64,000 nucleotides of DNA from Acholeplasma granularum ATCC 19168 (GTDB lineage Bacteria > Bacillota_I > Bacilli_A > Acholeplasmatales > Acholeplasmataceae). A program made the translations under genes and the position numbers. Below the pieces are notes generated by a model. The model saw only the letters and a program-made list of their open reading frames with translations, was not told the DNA's origin and made no database searches. This document shows positions 17,224-26,090 of the stretch, one piece after another (position 1 is the first letter of the stretch; every line of letters begins with the position of its first letter). The stretch spans positions 62,001-126,000 of the forward strand of contig NZ_JAFR01000008.1 of assembly GCF_000526235.1 (NCBI RefSeq), read 5' to 3'.

Positions 17224-18555
17224 ATGATTTATTTACATCTGTTATATGCATGTATTGCTGCAACAATTTATTCATATTTTTATATTAGAATTTACTCCAA
17301 GTTTTTTGATTTAAGAAAGTATTATTACTTGGGTTTTTTAATATTTCTAGTTACAATTTTTATTCAATTTATGACAATTAGTGTCTTAGGCATGACAATT
17401 GGATATATTGCTCTACTTTCTTTTATTACATATCCAATTGCTTTATCTATGATTTATCGTACAAATATTTTTAATATTGTCTTTTTATCATTAAATGCAA
17501 TTCTTACAATTTATGTTGCTTTTATATTTTTTGCTGCAATTTATGCTTCTATCCATCAAGTTCAGTTTACGATCACATGGATTTATGTATCAAACTATTA
17601 TCATCTATCGCAAGCTCACGCTTACTTAAGTTCTTTATTATTACTTATCTTTTTTGATAAATTTATATTGTCTGATAAATTGAAGGATTTTTTCTTACTT
17701 AGAAGAAACTTAATATTAATCATAGGCATTCAAACAATATTGATTATTAATATGATTTGGATAAGTGTTTCAAGAGAAAACTTACCTTTTAGTTGGTATA
17801 ACACAGTATTAATTTTAATTGCTTTTAGTGTTTACGGAATTTATGTAATGCTTAGATTATTCACAGCTAATTCTACATATTTTAGTGTCTTTAAAACACA
17901 TACGGAAACTCTTAAAAAACAATTAAATTTTCAAATAGAACATTACAAAAACTATGAAATGCAAACTCAAGAATATTTAAAATTTAGACATGATTATGAA
18001 AAAATTCTAAAAGGTATTACAACTTTGCTTGATCTTAATGATTATGAAGGTGTCAAACAACTTATTAAAGATTCCAATGATGAGTTTGATTCTATATCTT
18101 TTACTTACAAGAAATATTCTAATAACTTAATTATTGATGCACTACTTAATGATTATCAAAAACGGTTTAACAAAATTGGTGCAATATTCGATTCTAAAGT
18201 TTATATTCACTTGGATCAGGAGTTTTCTGATATTAACCTTATAAAACTATTTTACAATATATTAGAGAATAGTTATGAATCTTTAATAAAAGTTGATGAT
18301 GCTAATATGCGTATTATGAAAATCGAAAGTGAATTAATAGATCGATATATTAAAATAAGTTTTATTAACAGTATGAACATTAAGTTTTATGATGATTCAA
18401 CAAGAACATCTAAATCTGATAAACTTCGACATGGATTCGGTAAAGCAATTATTGATAATATTCTTTCATCCATTGATGGTTTTTCAAATAGATTCATTAC
18501 TGAGGAAAATAATATCAGTTTTTATAATTTAGAAATATTTATCCCAATAAGTTAA
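17224..18555 (+). CDS. AgrC-like sensor histidine kinase, GHKL family
   Basis: The product is 443 residues with about six transmembrane helices in the first 225. The phospho-acceptor is H256 in the FRHDY motif typical of AgrC/HPK10 kinases. A GHKL ATPase domain follows, with the N-box IKLFYNILENSYES and the G-box KLRHGFGKAIIDN. It is paired with the LytTR regulator just upstream. No AgrB or AgrD homologue is visible nearby, so the input is unknown. It converges on the DUF1295 gene with only five bases between. Confidence 0.9.
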   Translation: MIYLHLLYACIAATIYSYFYIRIYSKFFDLRKYYYLGFLIFLVTIFIQFMTISVLGMTIGYIALLSFITYPIALSMIYRTNIFNIVFLSLNAILTIYVAFIFFAAIYASIHQVQFTITWIYVSNYYHLSQAHAYLSSLLLLIFFDKFILSDKLKDFFLLRRNLILIIGIQTILIINMIWISVSRENLPFSWYNTVLILIAFSVYGIYVMLRLFTANSTYFSVFKTHTETLKKQLNFQIEHYKNYEMQTQEYLKFRHDYEKILKGITTLLDLNDYEGVKQLIKDSNDEFDSISFTYKKYSNNLIIDALLNDYQKRFNKIGAIFDSKVYIHLDQEFSDINLIKLFYNILENSYESLIKVDDANMRIMKIESELIDRYIKISFINSMNIKFYDDSTRTSKSDKLRHGFGKAIIDNILSSIDGFSNRFITEENNISFYNLEIFIPIS

Positions 18556-18560
18556 TTTGA

Positions 18561-19343
18561 TTATTTTTTAGGTGGTAATGGAAAGAAAATTGAGGTTTTG
18601 GATTTATATACTTGATAGTTTGGATCATCCTTATATCTTTTTTCAAGTAGTGGTATCCCTGATACTTTTACAAGTAAGAATGTAATAATAATTGGGCTTA
18701 GTAACCCTAAAAGACCAATAAGATTTAATGTAGATACCGCTAATAGACCTATACCCCACCAAATCATAGACTCTCCAAAATAGTTAGGATGACGTGAATA
18801 CTTCCAAACATTTGATTGCATTATTTGACCCTTATTCTTAGGGTCTTTTTTAAATCTTTGGAGTGAATGGTCGGCAAGTACTTCAAAGATGAATCCTAAT
18901 AAAAAGACAACTATCCCAACACTTATTAAACTTATATTAATTATATTTAAAGTAGATTCTGGGTTTAGGTTCGTTAAAATAATTGGAAGTGCAATAACAA
19001 AATTAATAATAGATTGCATAAAGAATATATAAAAATATGATTTAACTTTAATACTTGTTTTCCATCTAATTTTCATATTTGTATATCTGTAATCTTCTTT
19101 TTTATTAAAATTTCTTACAAATAAATACATACTTAATCTAAGTCCCCAAATTGTAGTTAATATTGTAATAATTATGCCTATAACAGAGTAATGAGCTCCA
19201 ATAATTAGGGATGATATCGCACTAATGACAATACCTAGTCCCCATGCGATATCAACTAGTCCATTATTATTTTTAACTTGAGCTACAATATACCATAGTG
19301 TAAAGAATGCTAATGATATTAAATAAATATATAAAAATTCCAT
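18561..19343 (-). CDS. DUF1295 membrane protein (steroid-5-alpha-reductase-like fold)
   Basis: The product is 260 residues with about six to seven helices. The family signature is near the C-terminus: KYSRHPNYFGESMIWWGIGL, shared with steroid reductases and isoprenylcysteine methyltransferases, where it binds the nicotinamide or methyl-donor cofactor. Its exact reaction is unknown, and a lipid-modifying role is likely. It lies three bases after the FakA-DegV fusion in a three-gene run that starts with DUF2177. DUF1295 and DUF2177 genes recur near photolyase genes in other bacteria, to my recollection. Confidence 0.85.
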   Translation of the reverse strand: MEFLYIYLISLAFFTLWYIVAQVKNNNGLVDIAWGLGIVISAISSLIIGAHYSVIGIIITILTTIWGLRLSMYLFVRNFNKKEDYRYTNMKIRWKTSIKVKSYFYIFFMQSIINFVIALPIILTNLNPESTLNIINISLISVGIVVFLLGFIFEVLADHSLQRFKKDPKNKGQIMQSNVWKYSRHPNYFGESMIWWGIGLLAVSTLNLIGLLGLLSPIIITFLLVKVSGIPLLEKRYKDDPNYQVYKSKTSIFFPLPPKK

Positions 19344-19346
19344 AAA

Positions 19347-21122
19347 TTAATCCTTTCTTATGTAAGCAATACCTACAGATCCTTTTCCTGAGTTCATGGC
19401 TATAATTGTTGAAATATCAGACATGTACTCTGGTTTAAATCCCGTGATATCAATTACTTTTGTTTTTATTTTTTCAGCTAATTTTAAATTATCTAAATGC
19501 ACAAGCGCATATTTTTCAATACCGTGTGATTGGTGAATCTTTTTGATGTATTTAACAATTTTATTTATATTATTCTTTTGACCTATTGATTTTGATAGAA
19601 CAATTCCGTTACCTTCACTATCTATAGAAACAATCGGTTTAAGGTGTAGTATTTTTCCTATTTTTCCTAAACTTTTTTTAATTCTACCGCTTCTTACCAT
19701 TAAATCTAGTGTTTCTACGTGAACCAATATTTTAGTTTTATTTGTTAATTCTATTGCTTTTTTTTCTATTTGATTAAAGTCCATACCTGAATCAATTAGT
19801 TCTGCAATTTTCATGACTAATAACCCTTGAGATACACTGTTTTGTTTTGTATCTATAACTTTAATTTGAGTATCTAAAAAGCTATTAGCAATTTTATTAA
19901 ATATATTGTATGTACCACTCATTTTTCCAGAAACTGTAAGTACTAATATGTGCTTATAGTGTTTAGCTAATGTAGCTAATAAAACTTCAACAGATTTGGG
20001 ATTTGGTGCAAATGATTTTGGGTATGTTTTTGAATTTAGGATATATTTGAAAAATTGTTCATTATGTATGGTAAGTTTGTCATAAAATATGACATCATCA
20101 ATATTAATACCTACAGGATATACATGGATTTGGTAGTGATCAATAATTTCTTTAGGTATATCTGCAATTGAGTCTGTAACGATTGCAATCTTATATTTAG
20201 GTTTTAACTGTATTTGTTGTTGCCTTAACATGTCATCAACTTTAGATTCTAATATTTGACCTAGACTTGATAGTTCATATAATACTTTTTCTGGATGATT
20301 TGTATGTATATGAATTCTTTTTAATCTTTTTGATTCACCTACTACGACTGAATCACCTAAGTTTGAAATGATTTTGGTAAGTACATCTTTACTTATTGTT
20401 GTTTGAAGTAAAACCTCTGTACAATATCTTGTGTTATCATTATGGATATGTTCTTCTTTAAAACTAAGTGTAGGTAGATCAACCTTGAATTCTTGGGCAA
20501 CTATTTTATTTTCACCTATTAATCCTTCAATAAATCCTTCTACAAATAATGTAAATCCTAATGCACCAGCATCAACAACGTTGTGTTTTTTTAGGATATC
20601 TAATGTATTTTTAGTTTCTTCTAGTGCAATTTTTAGCTTTTGACTTGTTGCTAGTAAATAAGCCTTTATTGAGTCATGATTCTCTTTTTCGATTAGTAGA
20701 TATTCAAGCCATTGGCGCATTAAAGTAATCATTGTTCCTTCTAATGGATTTTCTAGTGCCTCATATGCATATGAGACACCTGATTTTACTCGTTCAATTA
20801 ATTTAATATCATTTGATTTTTTATCATCTTCTAATAGTGTAAATCCATAAAGAAATTGTGAGAATATTAATCCTGAATTACCTCTAGAACCTAATAGTGC
20901 AGCCTCTGATACAGATTCTAGTGTTTCACTGATTGAATTTCCTTTTTTTGTGAGTTCAATAATTGATGACATAAGCGCTGATAAATTACTTCCTGTGTCC
21001 TTATCTCTTACAGGAAACACATTTAATTCATTTAATGTTTCTTTATGTTTTATAACTGATTTTGCTGCAGTAATAATTGCTTGATACAATTGCTCATTTT
21101 CTAGTAATATTTGATCTGTCAT
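19347..21122 (-). CDS. Fused fatty acid kinase: DAK2 (FakA-like) plus DegV (FakB-like)
   Basis: This is a 591-residue two-part protein. Residues 1-200 are a DAK2/DhaL kinase domain with the metal- and ATP-binding motif VRDKDTGSN (38-46) and LLGSRGNSGLIFSQFL. Residues about 200-305 match the FakA middle domain, with the metal-binding Cys in RYCTE and the His pair in IHIHTNHP. Residues about 310-591 are a DegV/FakB lipid-binding domain, from KIAIVTDSIADIP to the conserved VRSGRIKK. In Firmicutes FakB holds a fatty acid while FakA phosphorylates it for phospholipid synthesis. Here both are on one chain. The four-base overlap with the DUF2177 gene indicates coupled translation. Confidence 0.9.
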   Translation of the reverse strand: MTDQILLENEQLYQAIITAAKSVIKHKETLNELNVFPVRDKDTGSNLSALMSSIIELTKKGNSISETLESVSEAALLGSRGNSGLIFSQFLYGFTLLEDDKKSNDIKLIERVKSGVSYAYEALENPLEGTMITLMRQWLEYLLIEKENHDSIKAYLLATSQKLKIALEETKNTLDILKKHNVVDAGALGFTLFVEGFIEGLIGENKIVAQEFKVDLPTLSFKEEHIHNDNTRYCTEVLLQTTISKDVLTKIISNLGDSVVVGESKRLKRIHIHTNHPEKVLYELSSLGQILESKVDDMLRQQQIQLKPKYKIAIVTDSIADIPKEIIDHYQIHVYPVGINIDDVIFYDKLTIHNEQFFKYILNSKTYPKSFAPNPKSVEVLLATLAKHYKHILVLTVSGKMSGTYNIFNKIANSFLDTQIKVIDTKQNSVSQGLLVMKIAELIDSGMDFNQIEKKAIELTNKTKILVHVETLDLMVRSGRIKKSLGKIGKILHLKPIVSIDSEGNGIVLSKSIGQKNNINKIVKYIKKIHQSHGIEKYALVHLDNLKLAEKIKTKVIDITGFKPEYMSDISTIIAMNSGKGSVGIAYIRKD

Positions 21123-21523
21123 TTAAGATACCTCCGATAGATTAAATAGGTTAATGTTGATGTAAGACTTGTAAGTAACATTCCCCACATAATGTCAATA
21201 ATTACAATAGTTAGTGGAAAACCAGCCAGTGTAATATAGTTGGTTAAATCATAGGTTGAGTATGTTACTAAGCCAAATAATGCACTTAATATAACTACTT
21301 TATAAATACTTTGTTGATCTATCATTGGTTTTATTACAAATATGAAGAGCCCTATTATAAATATCATGTAAAATAAAATTATTGGTATGATAGGAAAATC
21401 TGTTTTCATTAAACTTCCTAATTCATTTTGATAAAGACTTTTAGCAATAAGTCCTAACCAAAGTCCATCGATTACTGCAAATATTAATGCTGAAATTAGT
21501 ATTGTAATTATATTTTTTTTCAT
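21119..21523 (-). CDS. DUF2177 membrane protein
   Basis: This four-helix membrane protein of about 134 residues belongs to the DUF2177 family. Family landmarks are VIDGLWLGLIAKSLY near the N-terminus, TYSTYDLTNYITLAGFP in the middle, and DIMWGMLLTSLT. A GTG-started reading from 21532 would use part of the ribosome site AAAGGTG, so the ATG at 21523 is the likely start. It overlaps the kinase fusion gene by four bases. Its molecular function is not known. Confidence 0.82.
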   Translation of the reverse strand: MKKNIITILISALIFAVIDGLWLGLIAKSLYQNELGSLMKTDFPIIPIILFYMIFIIGLFIFVIKPMIDQQSIYKVVILSALFGLVTYSTYDLTNYITLAGFPLTIVIIDIMWGMLLTSLTSTLTYLIYRRYLK

Positions 21524-21636
21524 ATTTATCACCTTTTTATTTACAACATTATTATATTTTATTAATTTTTCTATTTTTTTATGATGTAACCAAATGTTAG
21601 ATTTTAGTAATCAAATGTCATAAAACTTTAGCTTAA

Positions 21637-21669
21637 ACAAAAAAAGATGCATTTTATTAGCATCTTTTA
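21637..21669 (-). terminator. Terminator after the photolyase gene
   Basis: AAAAGATGC and its complement (21642-21668) form a nine-bp stem with a nine-base loop. A run of seven T follows on the minus strand, just downstream of the photolyase stop. Confidence 0.87.
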
Positions 21670-21687
21670 ATCTAAGGTATATTTGTT

Positions 21688-23064
21688 TTATAAATTATTT
21701 ACGTAATCTACATAAGTTTCCATATCAAATTTTCTTTTTAATCCTGCTTCATTCATATATCTTAATGTACCAAATATACTTCTTTCTTGCCATGGTCTAT
21801 CGTGTCTACCAAAACACCAAGCAATATTACTATATGAATTTGGATTTCTACCATCTATGAAGTATTTGTTATTTAAATATACGATGATTTCATAGGCACT
21901 TTCCATAGAACTTGACCATTCCATGATTTTTTTTGCCCAATACATTCTTAAATAATTAGCCATAAAACCAGTTATGATAGCTTCTTTCATGGCACTGTTA
22001 AAGTAAATATCATGTGTCTTTGCTGATTCAATTTCTTCTAAGGTGTAGATGTAGTCTCTTAAATCTTCTTTATGCGCATTCATTGTAATATATGCCCATT
22101 TTTCTGTTATATGATTAAAATCATCATAATTAGGATTGTATGTTACAAAGTTATATGCAAGCTCACGTCTAACTATTAATTGTTCAATAAAGGCTTCTGA
22201 TTCTTCTTTATAGGTATGAAAATTAGGATGCTTAAATAGTTTTTTTAAGATATCTTGAACTGAAATTTGTCCAAATTGTAGATACATCGATACATATGAT
22301 TGGATATGAAGTGATGCATCGGATCTATCTTTATATTTAGGTAATAAATTATCTAAAAAATCATTTAGATGTTTAATTGCCTCAACATAGCCACCTTTAA
22401 ATTTGAAATATGGTTTTACATTTAAGTCTATGTTAAGTTTTTGTATGATTGAGTCTATATTTTGTATATCTACATCACTTTTGAAGTTAAGTTTTTGAAT
22501 GTTTTCTAGGTTGTTTGAATATTTAAAATCAATGTACTCAAAAAACTTTTTATGTACTGATGGCCTAATAGCATATGCAGCATAGGCTAGTTTGGGATAA
22601 AGTGATTCTACCGGAATTAATACATCTGATTCGATTTGATATATGTTTAATTTAGGATTGTTTCTTTGACATAGTTCATATATTTTGTTTCTCATTTGAA
22701 GTTGTGGTTTTAAATAAGCTCTATCTGTTATGAGTGTATGTGCATTTTGAATCAGTGGTTTTAATGTATCTTCCACATGACCTAGTTTTATAATAAATTC
22801 TATATTTCTTTTTATAAAGTCAGATTGTAAGTTTTTTAATCCTTCTAACATAAAATGATAATGTCTTAAGTTAGCATCTGGATAGTTTAAAACGATATTA
22901 AATACAACAATTAGAGGAAGTTTTTTATCATTAGCTATATGAATTGCATATTCTAGTGCATGATTATAATACATACGCATAGATTGTTGCATCCAGTAGA
23001 GTATGTATTGACCTTCATTATCTTCTTGATTTGAATTTATGATTTTTATACGGTCTTTATGCAT
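21688..23064 (-). CDS. phr: Class II CPD photolyase
   Basis: This 458-residue flavoprotein uses light to split cyclobutane pyrimidine dimers. Class II features are YILYWMQQSMR near the N-terminus, a middle section SLHIQSYVSMYLQFGQIS, and the FAD-binding C-terminal half with RRELAYNF, DGRNPNSYSNIAWCFG and RHDRPWQERSIFGTLRYM. The length is normal. It is the last gene of the run asnS - acyltransferase - phr, 12 bp after the acyltransferase, and is followed by a terminator. A heliorhodopsin remnant lies 5.2 kb upstream. Confidence 0.93.
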   Translation of the reverse strand: MHKDRIKIINSNQEDNEGQYILYWMQQSMRMYYNHALEYAIHIANDKKLPLIVVFNIVLNYPDANLRHYHFMLEGLKNLQSDFIKRNIEFIIKLGHVEDTLKPLIQNAHTLITDRAYLKPQLQMRNKIYELCQRNNPKLNIYQIESDVLIPVESLYPKLAYAAYAIRPSVHKKFFEYIDFKYSNNLENIQKLNFKSDVDIQNIDSIIQKLNIDLNVKPYFKFKGGYVEAIKHLNDFLDNLLPKYKDRSDASLHIQSYVSMYLQFGQISVQDILKKLFKHPNFHTYKEESEAFIEQLIVRRELAYNFVTYNPNYDDFNHITEKWAYITMNAHKEDLRDYIYTLEEIESAKTHDIYFNSAMKEAIITGFMANYLRMYWAKKIMEWSSSMESAYEIIVYLNNKYFIDGRNPNSYSNIAWCFGRHDRPWQERSIFGTLRYMNEAGLKRKFDMETYVDYVNNL

Positions 23065-23076
23065 AAGTATTCTTCT

Positions 23077-24342
23077 TTATGTTATATTTTTTGATTGTTT
23101 GGATAATTTATATGCTTCTTCAACAGCAAATCTTATTTTTGTAACTACATCTTTTTTATTATTTGGATAAATATAGTAGGTATCATTATCGGTTGATAAA
23201 ACCACAGCAGCAGCCCTTTTTTTATCACTTCTTTTATATCCAAATTCTATATGTATCGTATATAAAGAACTTGACTCTCTAAATAAATTAAGAGGTCCTT
23301 CGATGTCGTTACCAGTTAATTTAATACCTTCTTTTGTATGTATTAAATTACCTTTACCTAATGGAATAAATCCTTTAGCATTTCTTAATGATTCGATCAT
23401 TACTTCATCTTCAAAGTAGTATGTGTCGTTTAATAATTGTTCTTTTGTAAATTGTCTTTGAAATTCGTACCAATCTGGTACATGATCATAAATTGTTTTT
23501 CCATTAAGGTTATTAAGTTTGCCATAGATTGATAGTTCATGTGCTGTATGACATTTTAAGCATGTGATTGTCGCACCCTTAGCCTCCATTTGGTGTTCAG
23601 TTAAGCAATTTGGACATTGATAGAGTATACGGTTTAATCCATGTGCTCTATTTTTATCTTTAATTGCTATTTTATTATCAAATTGGTATTGCCATTCATC
23701 ATATTCAAATGCTTTATTTACTCTACTTTTAATTTCATCTAATGTAATAGTTTCTAAATCTATTTTAGTAATTATTTGAGTCATATCTGCTGTTAATGGT
23801 ATTTTTCTTAATTTTGGCATCATATAGTTTGGTTGTGTTAAAAAGTTTCCGTGCATATTTAATACAACTACAGGATGATTAAATAGTTTAATAGCTTTAT
23901 GTAGTGAATCTGGAAGTGCTGAGTTTGTTCCAGAAATTGAATATGCACTTTCAGCATAGATTGTAGTAATTAGTTTAAGTTGATCTAAACTATATTTAAT
24001 GTTTCTATATAACATTTTATCTTGTGGTGTGAATTTTCTTTTTCCGATACCACCTACATTTCTAAGTAACCATTCTTTACCAATAAACCCATCAATTGCA
24101 ACAACATATGTTGCTTTATGAGGAAATATAGCACGTGTTTGAACTTTAAAATCTATAAATGCATGATGTGTACATAAAAGTAAATATGGTGGTTTTAATC
24201 CATCCATATTTACTTTATTCACTTTTAATTTTCTATAATAAGTTGTTGGTAGTGAAAGTATCCATTTAATAGGGGTTAGAAACCATTTTTCTTTGACTGG
24301 CTTTTTTTGCATATCAAATGGTTTAGTATTTATCTTCTTCAT
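23077..24342 (-). CDS. PlsC-like acyltransferase with zinc ribbon
   Basis: The product is 421 residues. Residues about 30-210 form a glycerophosphate-acyltransferase-type domain: LLLCTHHAFIDF carries the catalytic H(X4)D motif, and YAESAYSISGTN and VVVLNMHGNF correspond to the acceptor-binding motifs. Around residues 235-270 there is a CxxC...CxxC zinc ribbon (CPNC and CLKC). The C-terminal 150 residues are of unknown fold. It probably acylates a lysophosphatidate-type lipid at the inner membrane face. It lies between asnS (17-bp gap) and phr (12-bp gap), in the same transcription unit. Confidence 0.82.
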   Translation of the reverse strand: MKKINTKPFDMQKKPVKEKWFLTPIKWILSLPTTYYRKLKVNKVNMDGLKPPYLLLCTHHAFIDFKVQTRAIFPHKATYVVAIDGFIGKEWLLRNVGGIGKRKFTPQDKMLYRNIKYSLDQLKLITTIYAESAYSISGTNSALPDSLHKAIKLFNHPVVVLNMHGNFLTQPNYMMPKLRKIPLTADMTQIITKIDLETITLDEIKSRVNKAFEYDEWQYQFDNKIAIKDKNRAHGLNRILYQCPNCLTEHQMEAKGATITCLKCHTAHELSIYGKLNNLNGKTIYDHVPDWYEFQRQFTKEQLLNDTYYFEDEVMIESLRNAKGFIPLGKGNLIHTKEGIKLTGNDIEGPLNLFRESSSLYTIHIEFGYKRSDKKRAAAVVLSTDNDTYYIYPNNKKDVVTKIRFAVEEAYKLSKQSKNIT

Positions 24343-24359
24343 TTTTCTTCTTTTAACTT

Positions 24360-25751
24360 TTAAAACAAGATGTTTTTAGGTGTTCTTGGGAAAGGTATAA
24401 CATCTCTAATATTTTCTACACCTGTTAGATATATTAATAATCTTTCAAATCCAAGTCCAAATCCAGCGTGTTTAGCGCCGCCATAACGACGTAGGTCAAC
24501 ATACCAATCAAGGTCTTTAATTGGAATATTCATTTGTTCCATACGTTGTAATAATACATCTAATCTTTCTTCTCTTTGCGAACCACCCACAAGTTCTCCG
24601 GATCCTGGTACAAGTAAGTCTACAGCTGCAACTGTTTTATTATCGTCATTTAATCTCATGTAAAATGCTTTAATATCTTTTGGCCAGTCTGTTACAAATA
24701 CAGGACCATTAAATGCTTTTTCTGTTAAGTATTTTTCATGTTCTTTAGCTAAATCTTGACCATGAGTTGGTGTATTAACAAATTTTTGATTTGATTTTAA
24801 TAGGATATTAATTGCTTCTTCATGTGATACTCTATTAAATTTAGCGGATATTAATTTATTTAGTTTATCTAGTAAACCTTTTTCAACAAATTTATTAAAG
24901 AATTCCATTTCTTCTTTAGCATGTTCTAATACATATGAAACTACATACTTAACCATTTCTTCAATTAAAACCATATTATCGTTTAAATCAGCAAACGCTA
25001 TTTCAGGTTCTATCATCCAAAACTCTGATGCATGTGTAGTTGTATTAGAGTTTTCTGCTCTAAATGTTGGACCAAATGTATATATATTTCTAAATGCCAT
25101 TGCATAGGCTTCACCTTCTAGTTGACCTGTAACTGTAAGGTTGGCTTCTCTACCAAAAAAATCTTTAGAATAATCTACTTTTCCTTCTTCTGTACGTGGT
25201 GGTTTTTCCATGTCTAGTGTGGTTACTTTAAACATAGCTCCAGCACCTTCACCATCATTTGCTGTTAATATTGGTGTATGAACATAAACAAATGATTGTT
25301 CTTGGAAGAATTTGTGTATTGCAAATGATGCAATACTACGTACTCTAAATACAGCTGAAAATAAATTTGTTCTTGGTCTTAAGTGAGCTACTTCACGTAA
25401 AAACTCACGTGTATGACGTTTAGGTTGTATTGGAAAAGTCTCATCTGCATCACCTATTAAATTGATTTCTGAGGCTTTAATTTCAAATGGTTGACTACGA
25501 TCAGGTGTTAATTCTAGTCTACCCTTAACCTCTATTGATGAACCAATATGTAGTTTGGTTACTTGTTCAAAGTCTTTTGTGTTTTCCTTTTCATAAACCA
25601 CTTGGATATTTTCAAAAAATGTTCCATCATTTAAATTAATGAAACCAAACTCTTTTTGGTCACGGTGATTTCTAATCCAACCTTTAAGAGTTAGTTCTTG
25701 ATCCTTATACTTTTTAGGATCTTGATATATTGTGCGAATTGTTAAGTCCAT
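24360..25751 (-). CDS. asnS: Asparaginyl-tRNA synthetase
   Basis: The product is 463 residues, class II. The N-terminal OB anticodon-binding domain (about 15-105) begins [18 protein letters not shown]. The catalytic core has motif 2 ([20 protein letters not shown]) and motif 3 ([13 protein letters not shown]). The Asn-type sequence and the T-box specifier AAC upstream agree. AAGGAG precedes the ATG. It starts a run into the acyltransferase and photolyase genes, so those may share T-box control. Confidence 0.96.
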   Translation of the reverse strand: MDLTIRTIYQDPKKYKDQELTLKGWIRNHRDQKEFGFINLNDGTFFENIQVVYEKENTKDFEQVTKLHIGSSIEVKGRLELTPDRSQPFEIKASEINLIGDADETFPIQPKRHTREFLREVAHLRPRTNLFSAVFRVRSIASFAIHKFFQEQSFVYVHTPILTANDGEGAGAMFKVTTLDMEKPPRTEEGKVDYSKDFFGREANLTVTGQLEGEAYAMAFRNIYTFGPTFRAENSNTTTHASEFWMIEPEIAFADLNDNMVLIEEMVKYVVSYVLEHAKEEMEFFNKFVEKGLLDKLNKLISAKFNRVSHEEAINILLKSNQKFVNTPTHGQDLAKEHEKYLTEKAFNGPVFVTDWPKDIKAFYMRLNDDNKTVAAVDLLVPGSGELVGGSQREERLDVLLQRMEQMNIPIKDLDWYVDLRRYGGAKHAGFGLGFERLLIYLTGVENIRDVIPFPRTPKNILF

Positions 25752-25786
25752 ATTTATTTACTCCTTTTTATTTATATATAATAAAA

Positions 25787-26057
25787 GTCCTTAGACAAAA
25801 ACTTTGCCTAAGGACGAATTTAAATATCGCGGTACCACCTTAGTTCTAAAAGAATTAATCTTTTAGCCCTCAAATATATTTGGTAACGAGGTTTTGTTCC
25901 TCGAAGCGGTTCTACTTACAATTACTTGCTTTCTTCCGTCTCTAAAGTAGGGTTATTCATTTATTTATATTTGTTAATTTTCACCGATCATTAACTCTCT
26001 TTTTTAAATATATAATAAATTACTTGTTTACTTTGTATGATTTGTATTTATTTGATT
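25787..26057 (-). promoter_or_regulatory. T-box riboswitch leader of asnS (Asn)
   Basis: On the minus strand the leader contains the T-box core TGGTACCGCG (25837-25828) and a terminator stem GTCCTTAG...CTAAGGAC followed by TTTT (25815-25787). The stem I element AGAGAG lies near 26000, with CTTTAGAGACGG further on. The specifier loop reads GAAT-AAC-CCTA, with AAC at 25954-25952, an Asn codon. Uncharged tRNA-Asn should stabilise the antiterminator and allow asnS transcription. The stretch between asnS and rmuC (335 bp) is otherwise explained by this leader and its promoter. Confidence 0.92.
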
Positions 26058-26063
26058 GATTCT

Positions 26064-26090
26064 ATTGTATCATTTTATTTTATAATTCAA
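26064..26090 (-). promoter_or_regulatory. Probable promoter of the asnS leader
   Basis: On the minus strand TTGAAT (26090-26085) and TACAAT (26069-26064) are separated by 15 bp. They sit just before the start of the T-box leader. The spacing is short, so the assignment is tentative. Confidence 0.4.

Noticed and set aside
16473-18555. A complete agr quorum-sensing locus
   Set aside because: Only regulator and kinase are present. I found no AgrB-like protease or short precursor peptide on either side.
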